64,000 bases of DNA from Nannocystis sp. RBIL2 (GTDB lineage Bacteria; Myxococcota_A; Polyangia; Nannocystales; Nannocystaceae), in the NCBI RefSeq assembly GCF_026626745.1, contig NZ_JAPNJW010000001.1, positions 5,130,001 through 5,194,000 of the forward strand, given 5' to 3'. A program made the translations under genes and the position numbers. The notes beneath the pieces were generated by a model, which worked only from the letters and a program-made list of their open reading frames with translations, was not told the DNA's origin and made no database searches. This document shows, piece after piece, positions 1-8,596 of the stretch (positions are counted from its first letter, which is position 1; the number at the start of each line of letters is the position of its first letter).

Positions 1-246
1 TGGATGACGCGAGCCGCGTATCGCACCGTTGTCATACATCGGTCGCGAATCGGACGACATCGACGGCCGTCGCCGCGCGACTGCGCGCATCGGCATAAAA
101 TCCGGCGCCTGTCTTCGCTTTCATTGTGAGCTGTCAATCGATCGACTCGGCGCTCGCGTCGCACCTCGCCGCCCCTCGGGCCTGCCCCGGCGCGCGCGCG
201 CGAAACCGGCTCTTGCCTGCCTGCGGCGATCCGGTACCCTCGCGCA

Positions 247-1374
247 ATGTCTAGCATTCAATCTCGCGGGGGCGTGTCGACGCTCCTGGTGGCGATGACG
301 TTTACCGTCGCGTGTGGCAGCCCGGCGAACCAGGGCACCGGCACCGAGTCGGACTCGGACTCGGGCACCGGCCTCACCGCCGTCACCGAGGGCACCGGCG
401 TCACCACCGACAGCACCGCCTCGGGCTCGGCCACGCAGAGCACCGAGGGCGGCGGCACCGACAGCGGCTCCGAGTCTTCGCCGACCACCACGTCGCCGAC
501 CACGACCACCACCGACTCCACGGTCAGCGAGACCTCGGACACCAGCACCGCGACGACGACCCCGGTGACCTCGACCACGAGCGAGACCACCGGCGAGACC
601 ACGCTGGACGAGACCACGACCACGACCACCGGCGAGACCACGACCACCGGCGAGACAGTCGGCGAGACCACCGACGACACGACCACCACGACCACCGGCG
701 AGCCGCCGCTCGAATGTGGCAACCTCAAGGTCATCTACCGCGACTTCAAGCCGCTGCACACCGACTTCGGCTGTCACATGAACGGCAACATGGCCCGCCC
801 GGGCCTCGTGATGCAGAACCTCGGCGGCGACCAGACCCCGGTCTACAACCCGAACCCCCCGGGCCCGCCGCCCAACTACAGCGGCACGAACCCGCAGATC
901 ACCTCCGCCGCCTCGTTCGACGACTGGTACCACACCAAGGCCGACATCAACTTCGAGATCGAAGGCGAGCTCGAGTTGACCGAGATTCAAATGGGCATCT
1001 GGAGCTTCCAGAGCAACTCGTTCTACCCGCTCACCGGCCAGGGCTTCGGCAACAACGTCACCCCGAACTGGGCGAACCAGACCTTCCCCGACCGCAACGG
1101 CTCGTTCACCACCGAGATCCACACCAACTTCATCTACGAGGCTGGCCAGGTCTTCAGCTTCAGCGGCGACGACGACGTGTGGGTCTTCATCGACGGCAAG
1201 TTGGCGATGGACCTCGGCGGCCTCCACGGCCCCGTCAACGGCACCATCAACCTCGACACCCTCGGCCTCGTGGCCGGCAACAGCTACTCGCTCGACGCCT
1301 TCCACGCGGAGCGCTGCGACAGCGGCAGCAACTTCCGCATCGACACCTCGATCGCCTGCTTCATTCCGATGTGA
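247..1374 (+). CDS. Fibro-slime domain lipoprotein, copy 1
   Basis: 375 aa secreted lipoprotein. A signal peptide ends in a lipobox with Cys23 (TVACG). A Thr/Ser/Glu-rich stalk follows (about residues 30-150, many TTTGE repeats), then a globular part from CGNLKVIYRDFKPLHTDFGC. The motif GDDDVWVFIDGKLAMDLGG near residue 306 is the signature of the fibro-slime (PA14-related) domain, a surface carbohydrate- or matrix-binding fold in known family members. The end has paired Cys (RCDSGSNFRIDTSIACFIP). The start is fixed by the same MSSI-SRGG N-terminus in the next gene. No Shine-Dalgarno is obvious. The two genes form a tandem duplication, each followed by a similar long hairpin. Surface display and matrix adhesion are inferred; the ligand is unknown. 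Confidence 0.85.
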   Translation: MSSIQSRGGVSTLLVAMTFTVACGSPANQGTGTESDSDSGTGLTAVTEGTGVTTDSTASGSATQSTEGGGTDSGSESSPTTTSPTTTTTDSTVSETSDTSTATTTPVTSTTSETTGETTLDETTTTTTGETTTTGETVGETTDDTTTTTTGEPPLECGNLKVIYRDFKPLHTDFGCHMNGNMARPGLVMQNLGGDQTPVYNPNPPGPPPNYSGTNPQITSAASFDDWYHTKADINFEIEGELELTEIQMGIWSFQSNSFYPLTGQGFGNNVTPNWANQTFPDRNGSFTTEIHTNFIYEAGQVFSFSGDDDVWVFIDGKLAMDLGGLHGPVNGTINLDTLGLVAGNSYSLDAFHAERCDSGSNFRIDTSIACFIPM

Positions 1375-1405
1375 TCGCCGGCCCCGCGGCGAATGATGCC
1401 ACCGC

Positions 1406-1438
1406 CGCGGCCGCTCACCCTTGGCGTGAGCGGCCGCG
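1406..1438 (+). terminator. Strong hairpin after fibro-slime copy 1
   Basis: The arm GCGGCCGCTCAC (1407-1418) pairs perfectly with GTGAGCGGCCGC (1426-1437) across a 7-nt loop, and a further C-G pair closes the base. It lies 32 nt after the stop codon. No T tract follows, so it may stabilise the 3' end or terminate weakly rather than act as a classical terminator. A related hairpin follows the second paralogue. Confidence 0.55.
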
Positions 1439-1549
1439 TGAAGAGACAATCACGCCGCGACTTTCGCGATCGCCCCTCGCGTGACGTTCCCCGACGTGGG
1501 CACGAGCACGGCGGCTTGCGGTCGTGCGCAGATCCGCTACATTCGCACG

Positions 1550-2686
1550 ATGTCTAGCATTCCTTCTCGTGGGGGCCCCTCGACCCTCCTGATGGTGATG
1601 AGCTTCTCGGTCGCGTGTGGCACCTCGGCGCCGCAGGGCAACGGCACCGACTCCGACGCCGGCACCGAATCGACCGCGTCGACGGACGGCACCGCCACCA
1701 CCGACAATCCGACCGCCGGCACCGGCTCCGAGACCGACGGCACCGACAGCGGCACCGCGAGCGGCACCGAGTCGACGACGACCACCACCACGGCGCCGAC
1801 CAGCACCACCGACCCGAGCGCGACGGACACCGACACCGCGACCGCCACGTCGACGCCGGTCACCTCGAGCACGACCACCGAGGGCGAGACCACCACGACC
1901 GCCGGCGAGACCACCGAGGGCGAGACCACGACCGCCGGCGAGACCACCGACGCGACTACCGACACCACCACCGACACCACCACCGACACCACTACGACGA
2001 GCACCACCGGCGAGCCGCCGCTCGAGTGTGGCAACCTGCCGGTCATCTACCGCGACATGAAGCCGCTGCACTCCGACTTCGGCTGTCACATGTGGGGCAA
2101 CGGCGTGCGGCCGACCCTCGTGCAGCCGATGCTGGGCGGCGACGGCAAGCCGGTCTACAACCCGCAGCCGGGCCCGACCCTGCCGGGGTACGGCGGCTCG
2201 AACCCGCAGATCACCTCGGCCGCGTCGTTCAGCGACTGGTACAACACCAAAGACGGCATCAACGTGGAGATCGCTGGCGAGCTGGAGCTGACGGAGATCC
2301 AGCAAGGCATCTGGAGCTTCGAGAGCGAGGAGTTCTTCCCGCTCACCGGTCAAGGCTTCGGCAACAACGTCACCGAGAACTGGGCCGGCGAGACCTACCC
2401 GAACCACAACGGCTCGTTCACCACGGAGATCCACACCAACTTCGTCTACGAGGCCGGCCAGACCTTCAGCTTCAGCGGCGACGACGACGTGTGGATCTTC
2501 ATCGACGGCAAGCTGGCGATGGACATCGGCGGCCTCCACCCGCCGGCCATGGGCACGATCGAGCTCGACTTGCTCGGCCTCACCGTCGGCGAGACCTACA
2601 GCCTCGACGCCTTCCACGCCGAGCGCTGCGAGGCGGGCAGCAACTTCCGCATCGACACCTCGATCAATTGCTTCATCCCGATGTGA
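1550..2686 (+). CDS. Fibro-slime domain lipoprotein, copy 2
   Basis: 378 aa paralogue of the preceding gene with the same architecture: signal peptide and lipobox (Cys23, SVACG), a Thr-rich stalk (about 30-155) with TTAGETTEGE and repeated TDTT units, then the fibro-slime domain with GDDDVWIFIDGKLAMDIGG near residue 309 and a Cys-containing C-terminus. An in-frame ATG lies further upstream at 1481, but 1550 matches the paralogue exactly (MSSIPSRGG versus MSSIQSRGG), so 1550 is preferred. The globular parts are very similar and the stalks differ in length and repeat order, as expected for a tandem duplication with slippage in the stalk. Confidence 0.85.
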   Translation: MSSIPSRGGPSTLLMVMSFSVACGTSAPQGNGTDSDAGTESTASTDGTATTDNPTAGTGSETDGTDSGTASGTESTTTTTTAPTSTTDPSATDTDTATATSTPVTSSTTTEGETTTTAGETTEGETTTAGETTDATTDTTTDTTTDTTTTSTTGEPPLECGNLPVIYRDMKPLHSDFGCHMWGNGVRPTLVQPMLGGDGKPVYNPQPGPTLPGYGGSNPQITSAASFSDWYNTKDGINVEIAGELELTEIQQGIWSFESEEFFPLTGQGFGNNVTENWAGETYPNHNGSFTTEIHTNFVYEAGQTFSFSGDDDVWIFIDGKLAMDIGGLHPPAMGTIELDLLGLTVGETYSLDAFHAERCEAGSNFRIDTSINCFIPM

Positions 2687-2721
2687 TTCGCGGGCCGAAT
2701 CACCACACCGCGGCGCCCGCC

Positions 2722-2757
2722 GCGGCCGCTCACGCCTTGAAGGTCATGAGCGGCCGC
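2722..2757. terminator. Hairpin between convergent fibro-slime copy 2 and rtcB
   Basis: Arms GCGGCCGCTCA (2722-2732) and TGAGCGGCCGC (2747-2757) pair perfectly over 11 bp. The core is the same as in the hairpin after copy 1. The right side lies inside the last codons of rtcB, so one structure could serve both convergent transcripts. No T tract. Confidence 0.5.
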
Positions 2758-4172
2758 ATGCGGGCGACCACGTCGCACAGCCCAGCCTCGACCTGGCAGG
2801 CGATCACCGGGCCGATCGGCTTGTAGGCCGCGGGCGCCTCCTCGATCCGCCGCTCCTCGCGGAGCGTGATGCAGTCGACGCCGGCGAGGCCGAGGTCCTC
2901 GGTCTCGCGGCCGCGCCGGCCCATCTCGAAGCGCGAGGTGGCCCGTCCGGCCCCGTGCGACGCCGAGCCGAGCAGGTGCGGCGAGCCGCGCCCGACCAGC
3001 AGATACGACGCCGCGCCCATCGACCCGGGGATGATCACCGGCTGCTCGACCCCGGCCGGGCACGCGCCCTTGCGGGTGATCCAGCGCCGCGCCGGACCCT
3101 CCACGGGGAGCGTGATGTTGTGCGGAAGGTCGTACACGAGCGGCGCAGCGACCTCGCCGAACAGCTCGCGCAGGCGCTGCCGCAGCAGCTCGGCGAGCAG
3201 CAAGCGGTTGAGGAACCCGTAGTTCGCCGCCGTCGCCTCCGCCTGCATGTAGCCGGCGACGGCCTCGGGCTGATCCGCCAGCGACAGCGAGAACAGCCCC
3301 TCCGGCGGGAACTTCTGGCCCTTGGGCCACATGCTGCGCGCCCGGTCGCGCCACATCGCGCCGACGTGCTTGCCGACCCCGCGCGAGCCCGAGTGGATCA
3401 TGATCGCCACCTGCCCCGCGCGGACGTCCCACTGCCGCGCGCGAGCCCGATCGACGACCTCCTCGACCACCTGGATCTCGACGAAGTGGTTGCCGCCGCC
3501 GATCGTCGCCAGCCCGCCGTCGCGCACCACCCCTTCCGCCGGCACGATGTCTTCAGGGGCCCAGCGCGGGTCCCCGTCGAGCGCACCGCCGAGGTGGACG
3601 CGATCGATCTCCTGCTCGAGCTGATCGAGGTCCGCGCGCGCCAGCTGCCCGAGCGGTCGCCGGCGCACCGCCGACAGCCACCCGACCAGCCCCTCGCGGA
3701 ACAGCCCCTGCATCGCCTCCGCAGTCATCGGCAGGTCGCGCGTCGAGAAGAAGTAGTCGCCCTTGAGCCGCTCGACCAACACATCGCGCTTGGCCAGCAG
3801 CTGCTCGGCCGACAGGTCGACCACGTGCATGCGCATGCCGCAGTTGATGTCGGTGCCGACGGCCGCGGGGACGACGATCCCCTCGGTCTCGACGATCGAG
3901 CCGATCGCCACTCCGGCGTCGCCGGGGTGGAAGTCGGGCGACGCTCGCACCGTCGTCACGCCGCCGCCGGCCGGGTGGCGCAGCGCGGCGAGCCCGGCGA
4001 GCTGGCGCAGCGCCTTGGCCTCGACCGGGAAGTCGTCGGGGAGGAGCACCTCGCCCGCGGGGGCATCGGCGACGTCTTTGAGCCGCACACGGTAGACACG
4101 ACCGTCGCGCTCGACATGGAGGCCCTCGCGCGCGAGCGCGGCGAAGACCCGTTGCAAGTTCTTTGGCTGCAT
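2730..4172 (-). CDS. rtcB: RtcB-family RNA ligase
   Basis: 480 aa. RtcB joins 2',3'-cyclic phosphate or 3'-phosphate RNA ends to 5'-OH ends using GTP and Mn2+, in RNA repair and tRNA maturation. Family motifs seen in order: DFHPGDAGVAIGS (about residue 76), TDINCGMRM (about 107, metal-binding Cys), GGGNHFVE (about 224), HSGSRG, and SASHGAGR near 404, which holds the His that becomes guanylylated. The start at ATG 4172 (MQPKNL) is preferred over upstream ATGs because GGAG lies about 9 nt before it and the upstream residues look unlike the family. No archease or RtcA gene is adjacent. The C-terminus overlaps the hairpin shared with the convergent fibro-slime gene. Confidence 0.93.
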   Translation of the reverse strand: MQPKNLQRVFAALAREGLHVERDGRVYRVRLKDVADAPAGEVLLPDDFPVEAKALRQLAGLAALRHPAGGGVTTVRASPDFHPGDAGVAIGSIVETEGIVVPAAVGTDINCGMRMHVVDLSAEQLLAKRDVLVERLKGDYFFSTRDLPMTAEAMQGLFREGLVGWLSAVRRRPLGQLARADLDQLEQEIDRVHLGGALDGDPRWAPEDIVPAEGVVRDGGLATIGGGNHFVEIQVVEEVVDRARARQWDVRAGQVAIMIHSGSRGVGKHVGAMWRDRARSMWPKGQKFPPEGLFSLSLADQPEAVAGYMQAEATAANYGFLNRLLLAELLRQRLRELFGEVAAPLVYDLPHNITLPVEGPARRWITRKGACPAGVEQPVIIPGSMGAASYLLVGRGSPHLLGSASHGAGRATSRFEMGRRGRETEDLGLAGVDCITLREERRIEEAPAAYKPIGPVIACQVEAGLCDVVARMRPLMTFKA

Positions 4173-4640
4173 GACACTGGGCTCCTGCGCGCGCGTCGGC
4201 CCACGCGCGAGCATTGCGACGCGCCGATTCGGTGGCGCGCGCTTCGTGCCTGTGCGACCTGACCCTCGGGCCGTGTCGTGACGCACAGGTCCTATCCACC
4301 CTGGCGCGACGGACAGCCGTGCACCAGGGCCCAGAGAATTCCGAGCAGCAGCCGCGGAACGGCGAGGAAGTTACGAGCACCTCCCGGCGAAGTCAAGCCC
4401 GAACCAGCGGCGCGCCGGCGAGCCTCGCGTCACCGCGCCCCGCTCGCGGGCCCACCTCGTCACCTGACCTTTCAGACATCTGATTTTCGCACCCACCTCC
4501 ACCCGCTCGACCCAGACCTTCGACCACTCATCACCCGCTCGTCCGCCGTCGCCCCTCCCACATCACCCCTGCGGACCCTCGCTGTCTCACCACAATCCCT
4601 TCGAGCATGTTCTCACCTGCTCGAGCGCCCCCCCGCTCGC
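4173..4640. other. Intergenic, rtcB upstream region
   Basis: 468 bp between the LMF-like stop and the rtcB start, both on the minus strand. From about 4480 the plus strand becomes strikingly C/T-rich and less GC-rich than the neighbouring genes. A 7-bp inverted repeat, TCGAGCA (4601-4607) and TGCTCGA (4618-4624), lies just past the LMF stop and may mark its 3' end. I see no convincing gene here. Confidence 0.5.
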
Positions 4641-6116
4641 TCACCGCAGCACCTGTCCCTTCGAACAGGCCACGACCAGCTCGGGCGCCACCGCCTCGCG
4701 CCGCCACCAGCCGGCCTCCCCCGGCCGGGTGAACCTGTAGCGCCAGAACTGCACCCGCACGTGCGACGGCCGGGCCAGCAGCGGCGTCACGAAGAACCCC
4801 TGCGCCCGCTCCGGCTGCTCGCACAGCTGCGTCAGCAGCCGACGCACATACCCGGGCGGCGCTCGCCGGGCTCGCAGCCCGTAGAACCACAGCATGAAGT
4901 CGAGCCGCGGCTGGTGCGGCGCCACGATCGGCGGCGCCCGATCGAGCGGCCCCGGCTTGTAGCGCATGTCGTACGTCCGCCACGCCCCCGCCTCGAACCC
5001 GGCGAACTCCGGCTCGACGCGCACGCGGGTGATCTGCGCGAACAGGTGATACGCGTTGAACACGTGCCACGGCTCCGCGTACCGCTGCAGCGCCGCCGTC
5101 CACCGCCCCGCGCCGGCGCCGAGCTCGACCCGCGCAGTCGCCAGCGACAGCGTCACGTACACGACCCCAAACGCACCCACCAGCCCTGCGCGCAGCCGCG
5201 GCCACGCCGGCGCCGACACGTCCTCGCGCGGCAGCAACACCCGCCCCCACACCGCGCGCCCCGGCAGCCGCGCGTACATCTTCAGAAGATCGGCGTCGCG
5301 CAGCATGAAAAGGTGCAGCCCCAGCGCCAGCCAGACGAAGAACGCGTAGTTCGCGGTCGCCAGGTTGAGCAGCTGGAACCCCGTCAGCACCACCAGCGCG
5401 ACCAGCCGCCCGCGACGCCCGCAGAACAGCAGCAGCGGCGCCACCAGCTCGGCGACCAGAGTGGCCCGGCTCTCGAGCGCGTGCCACCAACCGGGCAGGT
5501 TGTGCGCGAACCATGCGAGCGGCGCCGGCAGCGGCGCAGTCTCGTAATAATAGGACATCGCGCTGCCGTCGATCCAGTCGCCGATCGGCGAGCCCCATTT
5601 GGCCAGACCTGACTCGAAGTACAGCTTGAACGCCGCGAACAGCAGCAGCAGGTGCGCGGTCTTCTGCGGCCGGTCGCGCGGCAGCAGCAGCGCCAGCACC
5701 CCGCACTCGACCAGCAGGCTGTCCCACTGGAACTGGAGGAACGGCGCGCCGACGCTGACGAAGCTGAGGTAGAGCAGCGTGGCGATCGCCAGCCACACGC
5801 GCGGCCACACGCCGACGAGCGCCAGCGCCCCCGGGATCATCCCCGCAGTCGCGGCCCCGCGCAGCGCCGCGTCGCCCGACTCCCACCAGAACAGCGTCGG
5901 CGTCGCAGCCCACCCGCCCGGGCGCGCCCGCGCGACCGCCTCGGCCAGCGGCGACAGACCCTCGGCGCCGAACAGTGGCTCCACCTGCGCCCGCAGCGAG
6001 GCGAACGCGATCACGAACACCAGCCCGAGCAGCGCGTGGAACAGCCGTGCGACCACCGGCCCGGAGTCGGGCGAGATCCAGCCGAAGCGGCCGGCCGGCG
6101 CAGCGCTGTCCGTCAC
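4641..6116 (-). CDS. Lipase maturation factor (LMF) family membrane protein
   Basis: 491 aa polytopic membrane protein. It matches the LMF1/LMF2 family, known in animals as an ER factor for lipase folding; the bacterial role is not established. LMF hallmarks: FLQFQWDSLLVECG near residue 122, KLYFESGLAKWGSP near 162, many hydrophobic segments in the first about 320 residues, and a soluble C-terminal part ending with HVRVQFWRYRFT, as in the family. Its last codons contain one of the recurrent palindromes (4652-4669), which encodes ACSKGQ. No lipase gene is adjacent, so no substrate can be proposed from context. Confidence 0.85.
   Translation of the reverse strand: MTDSAAPAGRFGWISPDSGPVVARLFHALLGLVFVIAFASLRAQVEPLFGAEGLSPLAEAVARARPGGWAATPTLFWWESGDAALRGAATAGMIPGALALVGVWPRVWLAIATLLYLSFVSVGAPFLQFQWDSLLVECGVLALLLPRDRPQKTAHLLLLFAAFKLYFESGLAKWGSPIGDWIDGSAMSYYYETAPLPAPLAWFAHNLPGWWHALESRATLVAELVAPLLLFCGRRGRLVALVVLTGFQLLNLATANYAFFVWLALGLHLFMLRDADLLKMYARLPGRAVWGRVLLPREDVSAPAWPRLRAGLVGAFGVVYVTLSLATARVELGAGAGRWTAALQRYAEPWHVFNAYHLFAQITRVRVEPEFAGFEAGAWRTYDMRYKPGPLDRAPPIVAPHQPRLDFMLWFYGLRARRAPPGYVRRLLTQLCEQPERAQGFFVTPLLARPSHVRVQFWRYRFTRPGEAGWWRREAVAPELVVACSKGQVLR
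4652..4669. repeat. TGTCC-type palindrome inside the LMF gene 3' end
   Basis: CCTGTCCCTTCGAACAGG: arms CCTGT/ACAGG with a TTCGAA centre. It lies in frame in the last codons of the LMF-like gene. It belongs to the dispersed family described in the findings. Confidence 0.7.
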
Positions 6117-6197
6117 CCGACGACGGTACGAACCGATGCAGCCGCTGGCAACCGCGCGGCTTGACCCGCACCGCGCTCTTGCGTCACCTTTCCCGCC

Positions 6198-7790
6198 ATG
6201 ACGCTTATCCGAACCTCCTTAGACCCCGTCCGCGCCTCCCTCTTCGCCGCACTCGGCCTGCTCGTCGCCTGCGGCCCCGGCAAGAACGAGACCGAGACCG
6301 ACTCCTCCTCGCTGTCCGAGACCGGCGCCACCACCGACCCGGCCACCACCGGCACCGGCACGACGAGCCCCACCACCGGCACCACCACCGATCCTGGCAC
6401 CGGCACCGAGACCGGCGGCCAGACCGTCACGACGGCCGCCACCACCGAGGCTCCGACCTCGACCACCGGCACTGTCCCGCCCGCCGTCTGCGAGGGCACC
6501 GTCACCGAGCTCATGCAGGCCTTCGTCGAGCCGCCGACGCCCTCGGGCTTCGTGAAGTGCGACGACGGCCTCGTCCACCGCCCCGAGCCGCGCGAGTGCC
6601 TGTCGCCGCTCACTCCGACCAGCTGCCCCGCCGACGCCTCGCCCGACAGCGAGTGCCTCGTCGACGCCGACTGCACCGAGAAGCCGTTCGGCTCGTGCCA
6701 GCTCAACATGGTGTTCGGCGGCATCCTCGCGCCCGGCGACACCTGCGGCTGCGTGTACGGCTGCCAGACCGACGGCGACTGCGCCTCGGGCGAGGTGTGC
6801 CGCTGCGCCGGCGACGGCCTCGGCCTCTATACCGAGTGCATCCCCGCCACCTGCATCACCGACGCCGACTGCCCCGGCGAGATCTGCGGCTTCGCGGCCG
6901 ACATCTGCGAGCCCGGCCTGTTCTCCTCGCACTGCACCACCCCCGAGGACGCCTGCTCCGGCGACAGCGACTGCCCCAGCCCGCCGTGCGTGTTCGAGGA
7001 CAGCGTCCAGTCGTGGGCCTGCGCCAACGCGGCCTGCGGCCGGCCCTTCCTCGTCGAGGAGCAGGCCGTCACCGCGCCCGCGTGCGCGCGCGACGACTGG
7101 CGGGCCCTCGTCCGCGTCCCCGTCGCGCTGCCGCCGATGCGCGCGCGCCTGGCCGCGTACTGGCAGCAGATCGGCCTGTGCGAGCACGCCTCGGTGGCCT
7201 CGTTCGCGCGCTTCATCCTGCAGCTGCTGGCCGTCGGCGCGCCGGCCGACCTGGTCAAGGACGCGCAGCAGGCCCTCGCCGACGAGATCGAGCACGCGCG
7301 CCTGTGCTTCGCGCTGGCCAGCCTGTACGAAGGGACAGGCGTCGGCCCCGGCCCGCTGACCGCCGCCGATCCGCTCGGCGCGCTCGACCTCGACGCGGTG
7401 GTCGCCGCGGTCATCCGCGAGGCCTGCGTCGGCGAGACGCTGTCGGCGCTCGAAGCCCGCGAGGCCGCCCTGCGCGCCGAAGATCCCGCCGTGCGCCGGA
7501 TCCTCGAGCAGATCGCCGCCGACGAGCAGCGCCACGCCGAGCTCGGCTGGCGCGTCGTCCAGTGGGCCCTCGCGCGCGCGAGCGCGGACCAGCGCGCACG
7601 CGCGGAGGCGGTGTTCGCCGCCGCGATCGCCGGCGCCGAGGCCACGATCGAGGCGCTCGAGCGCGAGCCCGGCGCGCCCGAGCTGCACGCGCACGGGGTC
7701 GTCGACGCGCCGCTGCGCGCCGCGCTGTGGCGCGAGGGCCTGCGCGAGCTCGTGTCCCCGACGCTCGACGCGCTGCGCCAGGTCGCCTGA
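6198..7790 (+). CDS. Lipoprotein with Cys-rich region and ferritin-like diiron domain
   Basis: 530 aa. Signal peptide with lipobox (Cys25, LVACG), a Thr-rich stalk, and a Cys-rich segment (about 110-275) with repeated CxxDxDC-like units, as in many myxobacterial surface proteins. The C-terminal half (about 315-530) is all-helical with ferritin-like ligands: EHASVASF (about 329), DEIEHARLCF (about 360), REACVGETLSA (about 407) and ADEQRHAELGW (about 440). This Glu/His pattern fits a two-metal site. Oxidoreductase or iron-binding activity at the cell surface is inferred. I do not recognise a characterised homologue. The gene stands alone, divergent from the LMF gene. Confidence 0.8.
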   Translation: MTLIRTSLDPVRASLFAALGLLVACGPGKNETETDSSSLSETGATTDPATTGTGTTSPTTGTTTDPGTGTETGGQTVTTAATTEAPTSTTGTVPPAVCEGTVTELMQAFVEPPTPSGFVKCDDGLVHRPEPRECLSPLTPTSCPADASPDSECLVDADCTEKPFGSCQLNMVFGGILAPGDTCGCVYGCQTDGDCASGEVCRCAGDGLGLYTECIPATCITDADCPGEICGFAADICEPGLFSSHCTTPEDACSGDSDCPSPPCVFEDSVQSWACANAACGRPFLVEEQAVTAPACARDDWRALVRVPVALPPMRARLAAYWQQIGLCEHASVASFARFILQLLAVGAPADLVKDAQQALADEIEHARLCFALASLYEGTGVGPGPLTAADPLGALDLDAVVAAVIREACVGETLSALEAREAALRAEDPAVRRILEQIAADEQRHAELGWRVVQWALARASADQRARAEAVFAAAIAGAEATIEALEREPGAPELHAHGVVDAPLRAALWREGLRELVSPTLDALRQVA

Positions 7791-7822
7791 GCCCCCGAGC
7801 GCCCGTCACTCGCAAAAGAAGA

Positions 7823-8020
7823 CTCGCCGCGGGAGACGAGCTCTTCCGCGGATGCGAGGGTGAGCTGAGCCCGCGAGCGCTTCCGCGAGAAGCGCTCGCC
7901 GCGGAGGACGAGCTCCTCCGCGGCTACGGCGGTAAGTTGAGCCCGCGAGCGCTTCCTCTTCGAGAAGTGCTCGCCGCGGAGGACGAGCGCCTCGGCGGCT
8001 GCGATGGCAAGGCAAGACTT
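7823..8020. repeat. Degenerate tandem repeat, period 72-75 bp
   Basis: Three copies start at 7823, 7895 and 7970, each beginning CTCGCCGCGGNGGACGAG or close to it and ending with the block GCCCGCGAGCGCTTCC. Spacing is 72 then 75 bp, whole codons, and one forward frame reads a repeated 24-25 residue unit (LAAEDELLRG, then SPRALP). No start or ribosome site belongs to that frame, so I treat it as non-coding, but decay of a coding repeat cannot be excluded. Confidence 0.7.
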
Positions 8021-8169
8021 TGCCTTCGCCGCTTCCATCTCCGTTCGGCTGTACCGGGCCGCACCTTCGCCTCCGTCGCCGAGGCCACTGCGCCGCTGCA
8101 GGGCTGAAACCCACATCGGTCCTTTGCGCGAAGCCACTGCGCCGATTCTCGCAGCGCCGCGCCCCCCGC

Positions 8170-8283
8170 GAAAGTGACAGCGACCGCAGCCGCGCCCGAT
8201 CCGGCCCCCACGCTGTCCCACACGCCGCCCGCGACAGCGCCACCGCGGCCGGGTTCCCGGTGCCCGCGATCGCTGTCACTTTC
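8170..8283. repeat. Nested inverted-repeat array of a GACAGCG motif
   Basis: The outer pair GAAAGTGACAGCGA (8170-8183) and TCGCTGTCACTTTC (8270-8283) is a perfect 14-bp inverted repeat. Inside it lies a second inverted pair, CGCTGTC (8211-8217) and GACAGCG (8233-8239). The motif thus occurs four times in alternating orientation, 314-427 bp upstream of the proposed start of the next gene. This could be operator sites or a small folded element. Confidence 0.65.
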
Positions 8284-8596
8284 ACCGCCGCCGACATCGC
8301 CCACCCGCTCCGGTTCCTGGCCGGGCGCCGCGACAACGCGGCCTGACGCAGGTTCCCGGGCGAGTTCGTCGCGTGCGGCCCACACAATTTTTCGTCGCCC
8401 GAGGAACCGCGACCCCTGACCTCTGTCTGTAGCCGCGTCGACGGTGCTGCGACGGCGAGGCGGGAAGCGGCTGCGAAGCAGCCCATCCGCCGCCGCGACG
8501 GACCCCCGCGCGGCGCGAAGAGCCTGCTCGTCGAGACAGTACCCAAAGAACATGTCCCTTCAGTCATCACACGATTGTATGAAAGTCAGTGACGCC

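Larger units (their letters stand above)
7791..8596. other. Long intergenic tract with tandem and inverted repeats
   Basis: 806 bp with no convincing gene. The open frames crossing it are by-products of GC-rich composition. It holds the 72-75 bp tandem repeat (7823-8020) and the nested inverted-repeat array (8170-8283), and serves as the upstream region of the AgmX/PglI-like gene. Confidence 0.6.

Noticed and set aside
1..246. Partial gene at the left edge
   Set aside because: The short frame from 29 overlaps the first fibro-slime gene in another frame and has no recognisable sequence. The region reads as an upstream intergenic segment.
8170..8283. Possible insertion sequence
   Set aside because: Only 114 bp with no transposase, and no target duplication seen. 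Recorded as an inverted-repeat array instead.
7806..8570. 254-codon reverse frame through the tandem-repeat tract
   Set aside because: No ribosome site or family; the frame exists because the repeat period is a multiple of three. Kept as non-coding, though decay of a coding repeat is possible.
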